This document shows, piece by piece, positions 57,242 through 64,000 of a stretch of DNA of 64,000 nucleotides. Position 1 is the first letter of the stretch, and every line of letters starts with the position of its first letter. Source of the stretch: Allofournierella_A excrementavium. Its GTDB lineage: Bacteria; Bacillota; Clostridia; Oscillospirales; Ruminococcaceae. The notes beneath the pieces are model-generated. The model had not been told where the DNA came from, did no database searches, and saw only the letters and a list, made by a program, of their open reading frames with translations. The DNA is taken from contig DWVE01000056.1 in the NCBI GenBank assembly GCA_019120375.1, forward strand, positions 1 through 64,000. Direction: 5' to 3'. The position numbers and the translations under genes were made by a program.

Positions 57242-59383
57242 TCAGCCCTGCTGCTTGCGCTTGGCCTCGATGGCGGCCAGAGCGTCCTTGCGGCTCAGGT
57301 TGATGCGGCCCTGCTGGTCGATCTCGGTGACCATGACGATCAGCTCGTCGCCCACAGCGACCACGTCCTCCACCCGCTCGACGCGCTTTTGGTCCAGCTT
57401 GGAGATGTGCACCAGGCCTTCCTTGCCCGGGGCGATCTCCACGAAGGCGCCGAAGTTCATCAGACGGGTCACGCGGCCCTTGTAGATGGCGCCCACCTCG
57501 GGGTCCTCCACAATGGTCTTGATGGTGTGGATGGCACGGTTGGCGTCGTCCACGTCGATGGCGGAGACGAACACGTGGCCGTCCTCCTCCACGTCGATCT
57601 TGCAGTTGCAGTTGGCGCAGATCTCCTGGATGACCTTGCCGCCCTTGCCGATGACGTCCTTGATCTTGTCCACGGGGATGACCATGGACAGCATCTTGGG
57701 AGCGTACTTGGACAGCTGCTCGCGGGGAGCGGGGATGACCGGCAGCATGATCTCGTCCAGGATGAAGAGACGCCCTTTCCGGCACTTCTCAAAGGCTTCC
57801 TCGATGATCTCGTAGGTCAGGCCGTCGATCTTGATGTCCATCTGGATGGCGGTGATGCCCTTGTGGGTGCCGCCCACCTTGAAGTCCATGTCGCCGTGGA
57901 AGTCCTCCACGCCCTGGATGTCCAGCATGGTCATCCAGCGCTCGCCCTCGGTGATGAGGCCGCAGCTGATGCCGGCCACAGGGGCCTTGATGGGCACGCC
58001 GGCGTCCATCAGGCTCAGGGTGGAGCCGCAGATGGAGGCCTGGCTGGTGGAGCCGTTGGAGGAGAGCACTTCGCTCACCAGACGGATGGTGTAGGGGAAC
58101 TCCTCCACGCTGGGCAGCACGGGGATGAGGGCACGCTCGGCCAGAGCACCGTGGCCGATCTCGCGGCGGCCGGGGCTGCGGGGAGCGCGGGCCTCGCCCA
58201 CGGAGTAGGGCGGGAAGTTGTAGTGATGGATATAGCGCTTGTAAGGCTCGGTGCCCAGGTCGTCCATCAGCTGGCTGTCCTTGGTGGAGCCCAGGGTGGT
58301 GACGGTGAGCACCTGGGTCTGGCCGCGGGTGAACATGCCGCTGCCGTGCACCCGGGGCAGCAGGCCCACTTCGGCGGCCAGGGGCCGGATCTCGTTGATT
58401 CCGCGGCCGTCCACGCGCTTGCCCTCGTCCAGCAGCCAGCGCCGCACCACGAACTTCTGCATCTTGTACATCAGTTCCTCGATGACGGAAGCGCCCCACT
58501 GCTCGGCGTACTGGGCCTCCAGCTTCTCGCGGATGGGCAGAAGCCGGGCGTCGCGCACGTTCTTGTCGTCGGTGTCCATGGCGGCCTTGAACTCGTCCAG
58601 GTACTCCGCCTTCACGGCCTCGAACAGGTCGTGGTCCAGCTCCATGTCCTGGAAGGGCTTCTTGGGCTTGCCGATCTGGGCCACGATGCCGTTGATGAAC
58701 TCGATGACCTTCTTGATCTCCACGTGAGCGGCCTTGATGGCGTTCAGCATGGTGACCTCGTCCACCTCGTTGGCGCCGGCCTCGATCATGACGATCTTCT
58801 TCTCGGTGGCGGCCACGGTGAGCTGCAGGTCGCTCTTCTCGCGCTGCTCCAGGGTGGGGTTCACCACCAGCTGGCCGTCCACCAGACCCATGAACACGCC
58901 GCCGATGGGGCCGGCCCAGGGGATGTCGGAGATGGACAGGGCGATGGAGGTGCCGATCATGCCGGTGATCTCAGGGCTGCAGTCCTGGTCCACGCTCATG
59001 ACGGTCATGGTGACGCAAACGTCGTTGCGCATGGTCTTGGGGAAGAGGGGCCGGATGGGCCGGTCCACCACGCGGCTGGTGAGGATGGCCTTCTCGCCGG
59101 GGCGGCCCTCACGGCGCATGAAGCTGCCGGGGATGCGGCCCACGGAGTAGAGCTTTTCCTCAAAGTCCACGCTCAGGGGGAAGAAGTCGATGCCGTCGCG
59201 GGGCTTCTCGCTCATGGTGACGTTGCACAGAACGGCGGTCTCGCCGTAGCGCACGAGGCAGCTGCCGTTGGACAGGCCGCACATCTTGCCGGTCTCCACC
59301 ACCAGGGGCCGGCCGGCCAGTTCCATCTCAAAGGTCTTGAAATTGGGGAACGTTTCGTGTTTGGACGCAAATTCCAAAGCCAT
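57242..59383 (-). CDS. pnp: Polyribonucleotide nucleotidyltransferase (PNPase)
   Basis: This 713-residue 3'-5' exoribonuclease has two RNase PH domains (about 10-215 and 320-545), a KH domain with GKGG (VDKIKDVIGKGGKVIQEI) and a C-terminal S1 domain (VGAIYKGRVTRLMNFGAFVE). The second PH domain contains HYNFPPYSVGEARAPRSPGR and GERWMTMLDIQGVEDFHGDM. It trims RNAs in the degradosome. rpsO precedes it by 235 bases, as usual. The leader contains hairpins that may mediate autoregulation. Confidence 0.97.
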   Translation of the reverse strand: MALEFASKHETFPNFKTFEMELAGRPLVVETGKMCGLSNGSCLVRYGETAVLCNVTMSEKPRDGIDFFPLSVDFEEKLYSVGRIPGSFMRREGRPGEKAILTSRVVDRPIRPLFPKTMRNDVCVTMTVMSVDQDCSPEITGMIGTSIALSISDIPWAGPIGGVFMGLVDGQLVVNPTLEQREKSDLQLTVAATEKKIVMIEAGANEVDEVTMLNAIKAAHVEIKKVIEFINGIVAQIGKPKKPFQDMELDHDLFEAVKAEYLDEFKAAMDTDDKNVRDARLLPIREKLEAQYAEQWGASVIEELMYKMQKFVVRRWLLDEGKRVDGRGINEIRPLAAEVGLLPRVHGSGMFTRGQTQVLTVTTLGSTKDSQLMDDLGTEPYKRYIHHYNFPPYSVGEARAPRSPGRREIGHGALAERALIPVLPSVEEFPYTIRLVSEVLSSNGSTSQASICGSTLSLMDAGVPIKAPVAGISCGLITEGERWMTMLDIQGVEDFHGDMDFKVGGTHKGITAIQMDIKIDGLTYEIIEEAFEKCRKGRLFILDEIMLPVIPAPREQLSKYAPKMLSMVIPVDKIKDVIGKGGKVIQEICANCNCKIDVEEDGHVFVSAIDVDDANRAIHTIKTIVEDPEVGAIYKGRVTRLMNFGAFVEIAPGKEGLVHISKLDQKRVERVEDVVAVGDELIVMVTEIDQQGRINLSRKDALAAIEAKRKQQG

Positions 59384-59543
59384 AGAAAATACCTCCTGTT
59401 GTTTTTCGCGGCATGGGGCCGCGGATCTGTTCGGTGCGGAGGGAGGGTGGCTTTAGCAATAAATCCGGGGTTTTTCGGAGAGGAAAAGCCCTCGATTTAC
59501 CGCTAAAAACACGCGACACTCCGCAGGTGCGGGGGCAAAAGAC

Positions 59544-59567
59544 TGCTTTTCGGCCCAAAGCCGAAAA
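59544..59567 (-). other. Hairpin in the pnp leader
   Basis: TTTTCGGC pairs with GCCGAAAA around a five-base loop in the rpsO-pnp gap. A longer imperfect stem lies at about 59460-59500. PNPase leaders in other bacteria contain stems that are cut and control pnp. That role here is inference. Confidence 0.4.
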
Positions 59568-59573
59568 ACAGGT

Positions 59574-59608
59574 AAAAGGCAGGCGGTGCAAACGACCGCC
59601 TGCCTTTT
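59574..59608 (-). terminator. Terminator of rpsO
   Basis: A 14-bp stem AAAAGGCAGGCGGT / ACCGCCTGCCTTTT with a seven-base loop lies 11 bases after the rpsO stop. The minus-strand tail is ACC rather than a long T run beyond the stem, so some read-through into pnp is likely. Confidence 0.75.
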
Positions 59609-59618
59609 GTGACTGTGA

Positions 59619-59876
59619 TTACTTGCGCAGGCCCAGCTTGGCGATCAGGGCGCGGTAACGCTCGATGTCCTTCTTCTGCAGGTAGGCCAGCAGGTTGCGG
59701 CGGCGGCCGACCATCTTCAGCAGGCCACGACGGCTGTGATGGTCGTGGGGGTTGGCCTGCAGATGCTCGTTCAGGTGGTTGATGCGGGCGGTCAGCAGGG
59801 CCACCTGCACCTCGGGAGAACCGGTGTCGGTCTCATGCACGCGGGCGGATTCGATGACAGTCTTCTTGTCTTCCAT
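59619..59876 (-). CDS. rpsO: 30S ribosomal protein S15
   Basis: This 85-residue protein matches S15 throughout: DTGSPEVQVALLTARINHLNEHL, then HDHHSRRGLL, and KKDIERYRALIAKLGLRK at the end. It binds the 16S rRNA central domain. GAGGTAAC precedes the ATG. A promoter and a structured leader of about 100 bases lie upstream. Confidence 0.98.
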   Translation of the reverse strand: MEDKKTVIESARVHETDTGSPEVQVALLTARINHLNEHLQANPHDHHSRRGLLKMVGRRRNLLAYLQKKDIERYRALIAKLGLRK

Positions 59877-59973
59877 TGTTGTTACCTCGTTTCATTTTAT
59901 TTGCCGATGACCCGGCGCAGGGCAGCGAGGCGCTCTGATACAGAGCATACACCCCCCACTGAGTCACGGTAGC
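59877..59973 (-). promoter_or_regulatory. Structured rpsO leader, possible S15 autoregulatory element
   Basis: The predicted transcript leader of about 97 bases contains the hairpin GCTCTG-TAT-CAGAGC and a G-rich segment. S15 is known to repress its own mRNA through leader structures in several bacteria. The specific motif is not confirmed here. Confidence 0.4.
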
Positions 59974-59979
59974 CATAAT

Positions 59980-60008
59980 AGTATAGCACAGCCAAAGGCG
60001 GATTACAA
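59980..60008 (-). promoter_or_regulatory. Promoter of rpsO
   Basis: On the minus strand TTGTAA (60003-60008) and TATACT (59980-59985) with a TGC extension are separated by 17 bases. The -35 overlaps the end of ribF. Confidence 0.75.
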
Positions 60009-60956
60009 GGGGCTTTTCCCCATTTCCCGGTCCTTGAGGGCAAACCAGCGCCGGGCCTCGTCGGCCCAGGCCATCACGGCGGCCCGCAGCTGGCTCGTGC
60101 TCTCAAAGCGGCGGCTGGCGGCTATGTAGTCCAGCAGTTCCACCGTGACCTTTTGGCCGTAGAGGCCGCCCTCAAAATCCGGGATGAAGGTCTCGCAGGT
60201 GATGCTGCTGGCGTCGTCGTTCACGGTGGGCCGGCTGCCCAGACCCGTGACCGAGGGCAGCCAGTGCTCGTCCAGCTGCACCCGGCTCACATAGACCCCC
60301 AGCCTGGGCATCTGAAAGCCCGCCGGGTAGACCTGGTTGATGGTGGGCATGCCCAGGGTGCGGCCCAGGCCCTTGCCGTGGCGCACCTCGAAGTCGATGG
60401 AGTAGGGCCGGCCCAGCATGGCGGCCACCTCGCCCATCTCCCCCGCCGCCAGGGCGGCGCGGATACGGGTGGCGCTGACCGTCTCGCCCTTGTAAAGGGC
60501 CATGGGCACCACCTCCACCCGGATGCCCAAAGGCGCGCAGAGTTCGCGCAGCACCGCCACGTTGCCGGCGGCCTTTTTGCCGAAGGTGAAGTTGTCGCCG
60601 CAGAAAACGGCCTTTGCGTTGTACAGGCCCGCCAGCACGTCGGTGACGAAGGCCTCGGGCGAAAGATCACAGAATTCCTCGAAGGCGGGTTCGAAGAAGT
60701 GGTCCGCCCCCAGCTCTTCGATGCGGCGGTGCTTTTCCTCGTCGGTGATGAGCCGGCCGCCCTTCATGGCATGGCCGGCGGGCAGGCTGAAGGTGAACAC
60801 CGCGGCCTCCAGCCCCTCGGCATGGGCGCAGTCCACCGCGGCGGAGATGACCGCCCGGTGCCCGATGTGCACCCCGTCAAAAAAGCCCAGGGCCACCGCG
60901 CTGCCCCGCCCGAAGGCGGCAGGCGGCAGGGCCGTGAGCCGATGGTAGATCTGCAA
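60003..60956 (-). CDS. ribF: Bifunctional riboflavin kinase/FAD synthetase
   Basis: This 317-residue enzyme converts riboflavin to FMN and FAD. The N-terminal adenylyltransferase domain has ALGFFDGVHIGHRAVI, FCGDNFTFGKKAAGN and VSATRIRAAL. The C-terminal kinase domain has GRPYSIDFEVRHGKGLGRTLGMPT-type sequence. The start is TTG 60956, 6 bases after the truB stop; the ribosome site GGAAAGGG lies within the truB end. Confidence 0.95.
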   Translation of the reverse strand: MQIYHRLTALPPAAFGRGSAVALGFFDGVHIGHRAVISAAVDCAHAEGLEAAVFTFSLPAGHAMKGGRLITDEEKHRRIEELGADHFFEPAFEEFCDLSPEAFVTDVLAGLYNAKAVFCGDNFTFGKKAAGNVAVLRELCAPLGIRVEVVPMALYKGETVSATRIRAALAAGEMGEVAAMLGRPYSIDFEVRHGKGLGRTLGMPTINQVYPAGFQMPRLGVYVSRVQLDEHWLPSVTGLGSRPTVNDDASSITCETFIPDFEGGLYGQKVTVELLDYIAASRRFESTSQLRAAVMAWADEARRWFALKDREMGKSPL

Positions 60957-60962
60957 GGCGTT

Positions 60963-61847
60963 TCACGCCCTTTCCACAAACAGTTTTTCGGCGCGCAGAA
61001 CGCCGTCCTCCGCCTTGCCCAGGCCCAGAAAGGCCCCGCCGGCATAGAGCCGCCAGCGCCCCTCGGCCATCTCCGCCCGGCGCACCGGCGCGCCGTTCAA
61101 AAGGCGGGCGGTCTCCTTTTCGCTGACCTCGGCGGCGGGCAGATGGGTGAACACCGTGTCCACCCCCAGCAGGAGTTTTTCCAGCTCGCCCGCTTCCTTG
61201 GCGGCCTGGATGGCCTCCAGCATGACGCAGCCCTCCAGGGTGAACGCGCCCGCGCGGGTGCGCCGCAGCGCCGCAAGGCAGGCGGGGCAGCCCAGAGCCG
61301 CGCCCAGGTCTTCCACCAGGGTGCGCACATAGGTGCCCTTGCTGCACTCGATGTCGATGACGAACCGGTCCGGGGCTGTCTGTTCCACCAGCTCCAGCCG
61401 GTAGAAGGTGACGGGCCGCGCCGTCCGCTCCACCGTCTTGCCCTGGCGGGCCAGCTTGTAGAGGGGCACGCCGCCCACCTTCACCGCCGAGTACATGGGC
61501 GGGGTCTGCATCTGTGGGCCCAGAAAGGCCGCCAGCGCCTGTTCCACCGCCGCCGCGCCGGGGATGTTCTCCCCTGCCGCCACCGGGGTGCCGGTGACGT
61601 CGCCGGTGTCGGTGGCGAGGCCGAAGCGCACCTCGGCCCGGTAGGCCTTGTCGTGGTCCGGCTGCAGGTCCACCGCCTTGGCGGCCATGCCCACGAACAC
61701 CGGCAGCACGCCGGTGGCCATGGGGTCCAGGGTGCCGGAATGGCCCAGCTTGCGGGTGGCCAGCACCCCGCGGAGTTTTGCGATGACGTCAAAGCTGGTC
61801 CAGCCGGCGGGCTTGTCCACCGGCAGGATGCCGCACAGGGAGCTCAT
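60963..61847 (-). CDS. truB: tRNA pseudouridine(55) synthase TruB
   Basis: This 294-residue enzyme isomerises U55 of tRNAs. It has GILPVDKPAGWTSFDVI, the catalytic Asp in LGHSGTLDPMATGVLPV, and YVRTLVEDLG. ATG 61847 overlaps the nrnA stop (ATGA), with AAGGAGCAGGA upstream. It belongs to the infB-rbfA-nrnA-truB-ribF operon. Confidence 0.97.
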   Translation of the reverse strand: MSSLCGILPVDKPAGWTSFDVIAKLRGVLATRKLGHSGTLDPMATGVLPVFVGMAAKAVDLQPDHDKAYRAEVRFGLATDTGDVTGTPVAAGENIPGAAAVEQALAAFLGPQMQTPPMYSAVKVGGVPLYKLARQGKTVERTARPVTFYRLELVEQTAPDRFVIDIECSKGTYVRTLVEDLGAALGCPACLAALRRTRAGAFTLEGCVMLEAIQAAKEAGELEKLLLGVDTVFTHLPAAEVSEKETARLLNGAPVRRAEMAEGRWRLYAGGAFLGLGKAEDGVLRAEKLFVERA

Positions 61848-62818
61848 TCCTGCTCCTTTGCGCTGCGGGCCAGCTCTTTTTCCACCTCGGCCAGCACGGC
61901 GGCCTTGGCGTTTTCCAGGTTGCCCTCCAGCTCGCAGCCGGCGGCCTGCTCGTGGCCGCCGCCGCCCAGCCGCCGGGCGATGGCGCAGGCGTCCACGCCC
62001 TTGACGGTGCGGATGCTCACCTTGTAGCTGCCGGAGGGGTTCTGGCGCAGGGTGACGCCCACCCGCACGCCCTCGATCTTGCGGGGCAGGCCGGTGACGC
62101 CCTCCAGGTCCTCCACCGAAACGCCGGAAGCGGCGATCTGCTCCCGGGTCATGGAGATGAGGGCGCACTGCTGGTCAAAGTAGTATTCCAGGTTCTCCAG
62201 GGCGGTGCGCTCGATGGCGATGCGGCCCTTGGACTTGTTCTCGAACAGCAGGGGGTTCAGCTCCTCCACACGGGCGCCTGCCTCCATCAGCGCCGCCGCC
62301 ACCTTGTGGGTGTGGGCGGTGGTGTTGCCGAAGAGGAAGCAGCCGGTGTCGGTGGAAAGGCCGGTGTACAGGCAGTCGGCGATCACCGGGGTGATGGGCA
62401 CCTGCATGGCCTCCAGAAGCTGGTAGATGATCTCGGCGGTGGCGGCGGCGTCGGCGTCCAGGTACATGGCGTCGGCATAGCCGCTGTTGGAGCCGTGGTG
62501 GTCGATGCAAAGGTCCACCTTGTCGGAATAGGGCTTCACGCCGTCGCCGAACAGCTGGATGCTCGCCACATCCACCGCAACGATGTAGCCCGGCTCAAAC
62601 TGGCCGGTGAACAGTTCCGCCTGCATGTAGGAATAGCGGGCGGGGATGGGGTCGGAGCAAAGCAGCGCGGCCGTTTTGCCAAGGCCCTTGAGGGCGTGAT
62701 ACAGCGCGGCGGAGGAACCCACCGTGTCGCCGTCGGGATTTTTGTGGCACAGGATCAGCACGTTCTCCGCATGGAGCAGGCGGCTGATCAGGCTCAGCAA
62801 TTCCAGAATCTCACTCAT
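61844..62818 (-). CDS. nrnA: DHH-family phosphoesterase, NrnA-like oligoribonuclease/pAp phosphatase
   Basis: This 324-residue enzyme degrades short RNA oligonucleotides and pAp in Firmicutes. It has CHKNPDGDTVGSSAAL (motif I), VAVDVAS, the DHHGSN signature, and the C-terminal DHHA1 motif RRLGGGGHEQAAGCELEG. It lies between rbfA and truB, the standard location. ATG 62818 follows a purine-rich site (GGAGAAATC). Confidence 0.94.
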   Translation of the reverse strand: MSEILELLSLISRLLHAENVLILCHKNPDGDTVGSSAALYHALKGLGKTAALLCSDPIPARYSYMQAELFTGQFEPGYIVAVDVASIQLFGDGVKPYSDKVDLCIDHHGSNSGYADAMYLDADAAATAEIIYQLLEAMQVPITPVIADCLYTGLSTDTGCFLFGNTTAHTHKVAAALMEAGARVEELNPLLFENKSKGRIAIERTALENLEYYFDQQCALISMTREQIAASGVSVEDLEGVTGLPRKIEGVRVGVTLRQNPSGSYKVSIRTVKGVDACAIARRLGGGGHEQAAGCELEGNLENAKAAVLAEVEKELARSAKEQE

Positions 62819-62855
62819 GATTTCTCCTTGTTTTGCCGCTGCACGGCGGGGCCGT

Positions 62856-63215
62856 TCAGCCTTCCTCCTCTTTGTGGAGGCCGGCCAGCAGCTCGTTGAT
62901 GTGGGCGGCATAGGCCGCGCCGTCGTCCCGCAAAAACACAAAGCGGGGCGCCTTGCGGATGTGCATGCGGCGGGAAATTTCGGTGCGCACATGGCCTGCG
63001 GCGCGGTTGAGCGCCGCCACGGCCTGTTTCGCGGCCTCCTCATCGCCCAGCACGCTGACGAACACCCGGGCCTGATCCAGGTCCTGGGTGACTTCCAGCC
63101 GGGTGATGGTGAGCAGGCCGCCGGCAAGGCGGGGGTCCTTCATCTGCCCCACGATGCCGATCAGCTCCCGCTTCATATCCTGGGCCAGACGGCCCTGATT
63201 CTTCGGATTGGGCAT
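62856..63215 (-). CDS. rbfA: Ribosome-binding factor A
   Basis: This 119-residue KH-fold protein matures the 5' end of 16S rRNA. It has the N-terminal helix with RLAQDMKRELIGIVGQMKDPR, VEVTQDLDQARVFVSVLGDE-like core, and RTEISRRMHIRKAPRFVFLRD. It lies 12 bases after infB. Confidence 0.95.
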   Translation of the reverse strand: MPNPKNQGRLAQDMKRELIGIVGQMKDPRLAGGLLTITRLEVTQDLDQARVFVSVLGDEEAAKQAVAALNRAAGHVRTEISRRMHIRKAPRFVFLRDDGAAYAAHINELLAGLHKEEEG

Positions 63216-63227
63216 TCTGTCACCTCA

Positions 63228-64000
63228 TCAGTCGCGATACTCTTCCAGGATGTAGGCCTCGAAGATGTCGCCCTCTTTGATGTCGGAGAATTTCTCCAGC
63301 GTCACGCCGCACTCGTAGCCCTGGGCAACTTCCTTCACATCGTCCTTGAAGCGGCGCAGGCTGGCGATCTCGTCCTCGGTGACCACGATGCCGTCGCGCA
63401 CCACGCGGATCTTGCTGGTGCGGGTGATCTTGCCCTCCAGCACATAGCTGCCGGCCACGAGGCCCACGCTGCTGATCTTGTAGACCTGACGCACTTCCAG
63501 ACGGCCCTGCTCCACTTCGCGGATCTTGGGGGCCAGCATGCCCTTCATGGCGTCGGTCACGTCGTTGATGGCGTCGTAGATGACGCGGTACATCCGCATC
63601 TCCACCTCGGCCTGGGCGGCCTCTTCCTTGGCCACGGGGTCGGGGCGCACGTTGAAGCCGATGATGATGGCGCCGGAGGCGTTGGCCAGCATGACGTCGG
63701 ACTTGTTCACCGCGCCCACGCCGGTGTGGATGACCTTCACACGCACCTCGTCGTTGCTGATCTTCTCCAGGCTCTGCTTCACGGCCTCGGCGCTGCCCTG
63801 CACGTCCGCCTTGACGATGACGTCCAGCTCCTTGCGCTCGCCCTCGGCGATCTGGCTGAACAGGTTATCCAGGGTGACCTTCTGGTAGGTGCTGAACTGG
63901 CGCTCCTTCGCCTCGGCGGCGCGCTTGTCGGCCAGCTCGCGGGCCAGCTTCTCGTCCGCCACCGCGTCGAACAGGTCGCCCGCGGCGGGCACTTCGGTGA
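63228..64000 (-). CDS. infB: Translation initiation factor IF-2, C-terminal part (5' end outside window)
   Basis: The last 257 residues of IF-2 are present; the frame is open to the window edge. They cover the end of domain II (VPAAGDLFDAVADEKLAREL), domain III (LDVIVKADVQGSAEAVKQSL ... VHTGVGAVNKSDVMLA-type region, FNVRPDPVAKEEA) and the C2 domain that binds fMet-tRNA (GKITRTSKIRVVRDGIVV ... YECGVTLEKFSDIKEGDIFE). GTP-binding motifs lie upstream of the window. Confidence 0.97.
   Translation of the reverse strand, partial: TEVPAAGDLFDAVADEKLARELADKRAAEAKERQFSTYQKVTLDNLFSQIAEGERKELDVIVKADVQGSAEAVKQSLEKISNDEVRVKVIHTGVGAVNKSDVMLANASGAIIIGFNVRPDPVAKEEAAQAEVEMRMYRVIYDAINDVTDAMKGMLAPKIREVEQGRLEVRQVYKISSVGLVAGSYVLEGKITRTSKIRVVRDGIVVTEDEIASLRRFKDDVKEVAQGYECGVTLEKFSDIKEGDIFEAYILEEYRD

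Overview
The window is one contiguous piece of a high-GC (roughly 60-65% by eye) bacterial chromosome with strong Shine-Dalgarno sites, Firmicute-style lipoproteins, no LPS genes, and an mreBCD-PBP2 block next to a MinD-like ATPase and mgsA. Gene content and order (infB-rbfA-nrnA-truB-ribF-rpsO-pnp; serC-serA; a FeoA-FeoB fusion with a FeoB-associated Cys-rich peptide; DUF4321; paired CmpB domains) fit a gut Clostridia member of the Oscillospiraceae (Faecalibacterium/Gemmiger/Subdoligranulum neighbourhood). The family assignment is an inference. I see no rRNA, tRNA, CRISPR array, prophage or insertion sequence.

Layout. 1-6.4 kb: 3' part of metA (acetyl-CoA type), an OmpR-type two-component system, an XRE regulator/DUF3796 pair with a palindrome inside its own promoter, a SulP permease lacking part of its core, and a lipoprotein with four PepSY-like modules behind a promoter with 11-bp-phased direct repeats. 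6.5-16.4 kb (minus strand): envelope and division genes mgsA, minD-like, PBP2, mreD, mreC, mreB, then maf, DUF4321, dut, U32 peptidase and zapA. 16.7-21.1 kb: glycogen phosphorylase and a GH13 amylase. 21.1-28 kb: GT-C membrane protein with AraC regulator, divergent MATE exporter, beta-hydroxyacid dehydrogenase and a ROK-like protein. 27.8-30.3 kb: a polar amino-acid ABC transporter whose binding protein is circularly permuted. 30.6-33.2 kb: ferrous iron uptake. 33.4-35.7 kb: serC-serA.

35.7-40.4 kb is accessory: patatin, a lipoprotein, then a mosaic scar (37651-38170) built from copies of a small gene, serA, its terminator and patatin, followed by two AT-richer genes and the intact small gene. 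40.5-44.2 kb: pdxK-trmL-degV and a double CmpB membrane protein. 44.2-47.2 kb: proBA plus an anchored protein. 47.3-53.1 kb: an aldolase, then four lipoproteins with decayed stretches between them. 53.3-57.1 kb: rfbA, rfbD, rfbB (no rfbC) and a GT2 glycosyltransferase. 57.2-64 kb: pnp, rpsO, ribF, truB, nrnA, rbfA and the 3' part of infB.

The most unusual items are the circularly permuted amino-acid binding protein (29395-30252), the recombination scar at 37651-38170 whose differences from its parent loci are mostly synonymous and include a compensatory change in a terminator stem, and the SulP permease missing about 90 internal residues. Start codons are unusually often TTG (seven genes); several starts were moved from the longest open frame on the basis of ribosome-binding sites.
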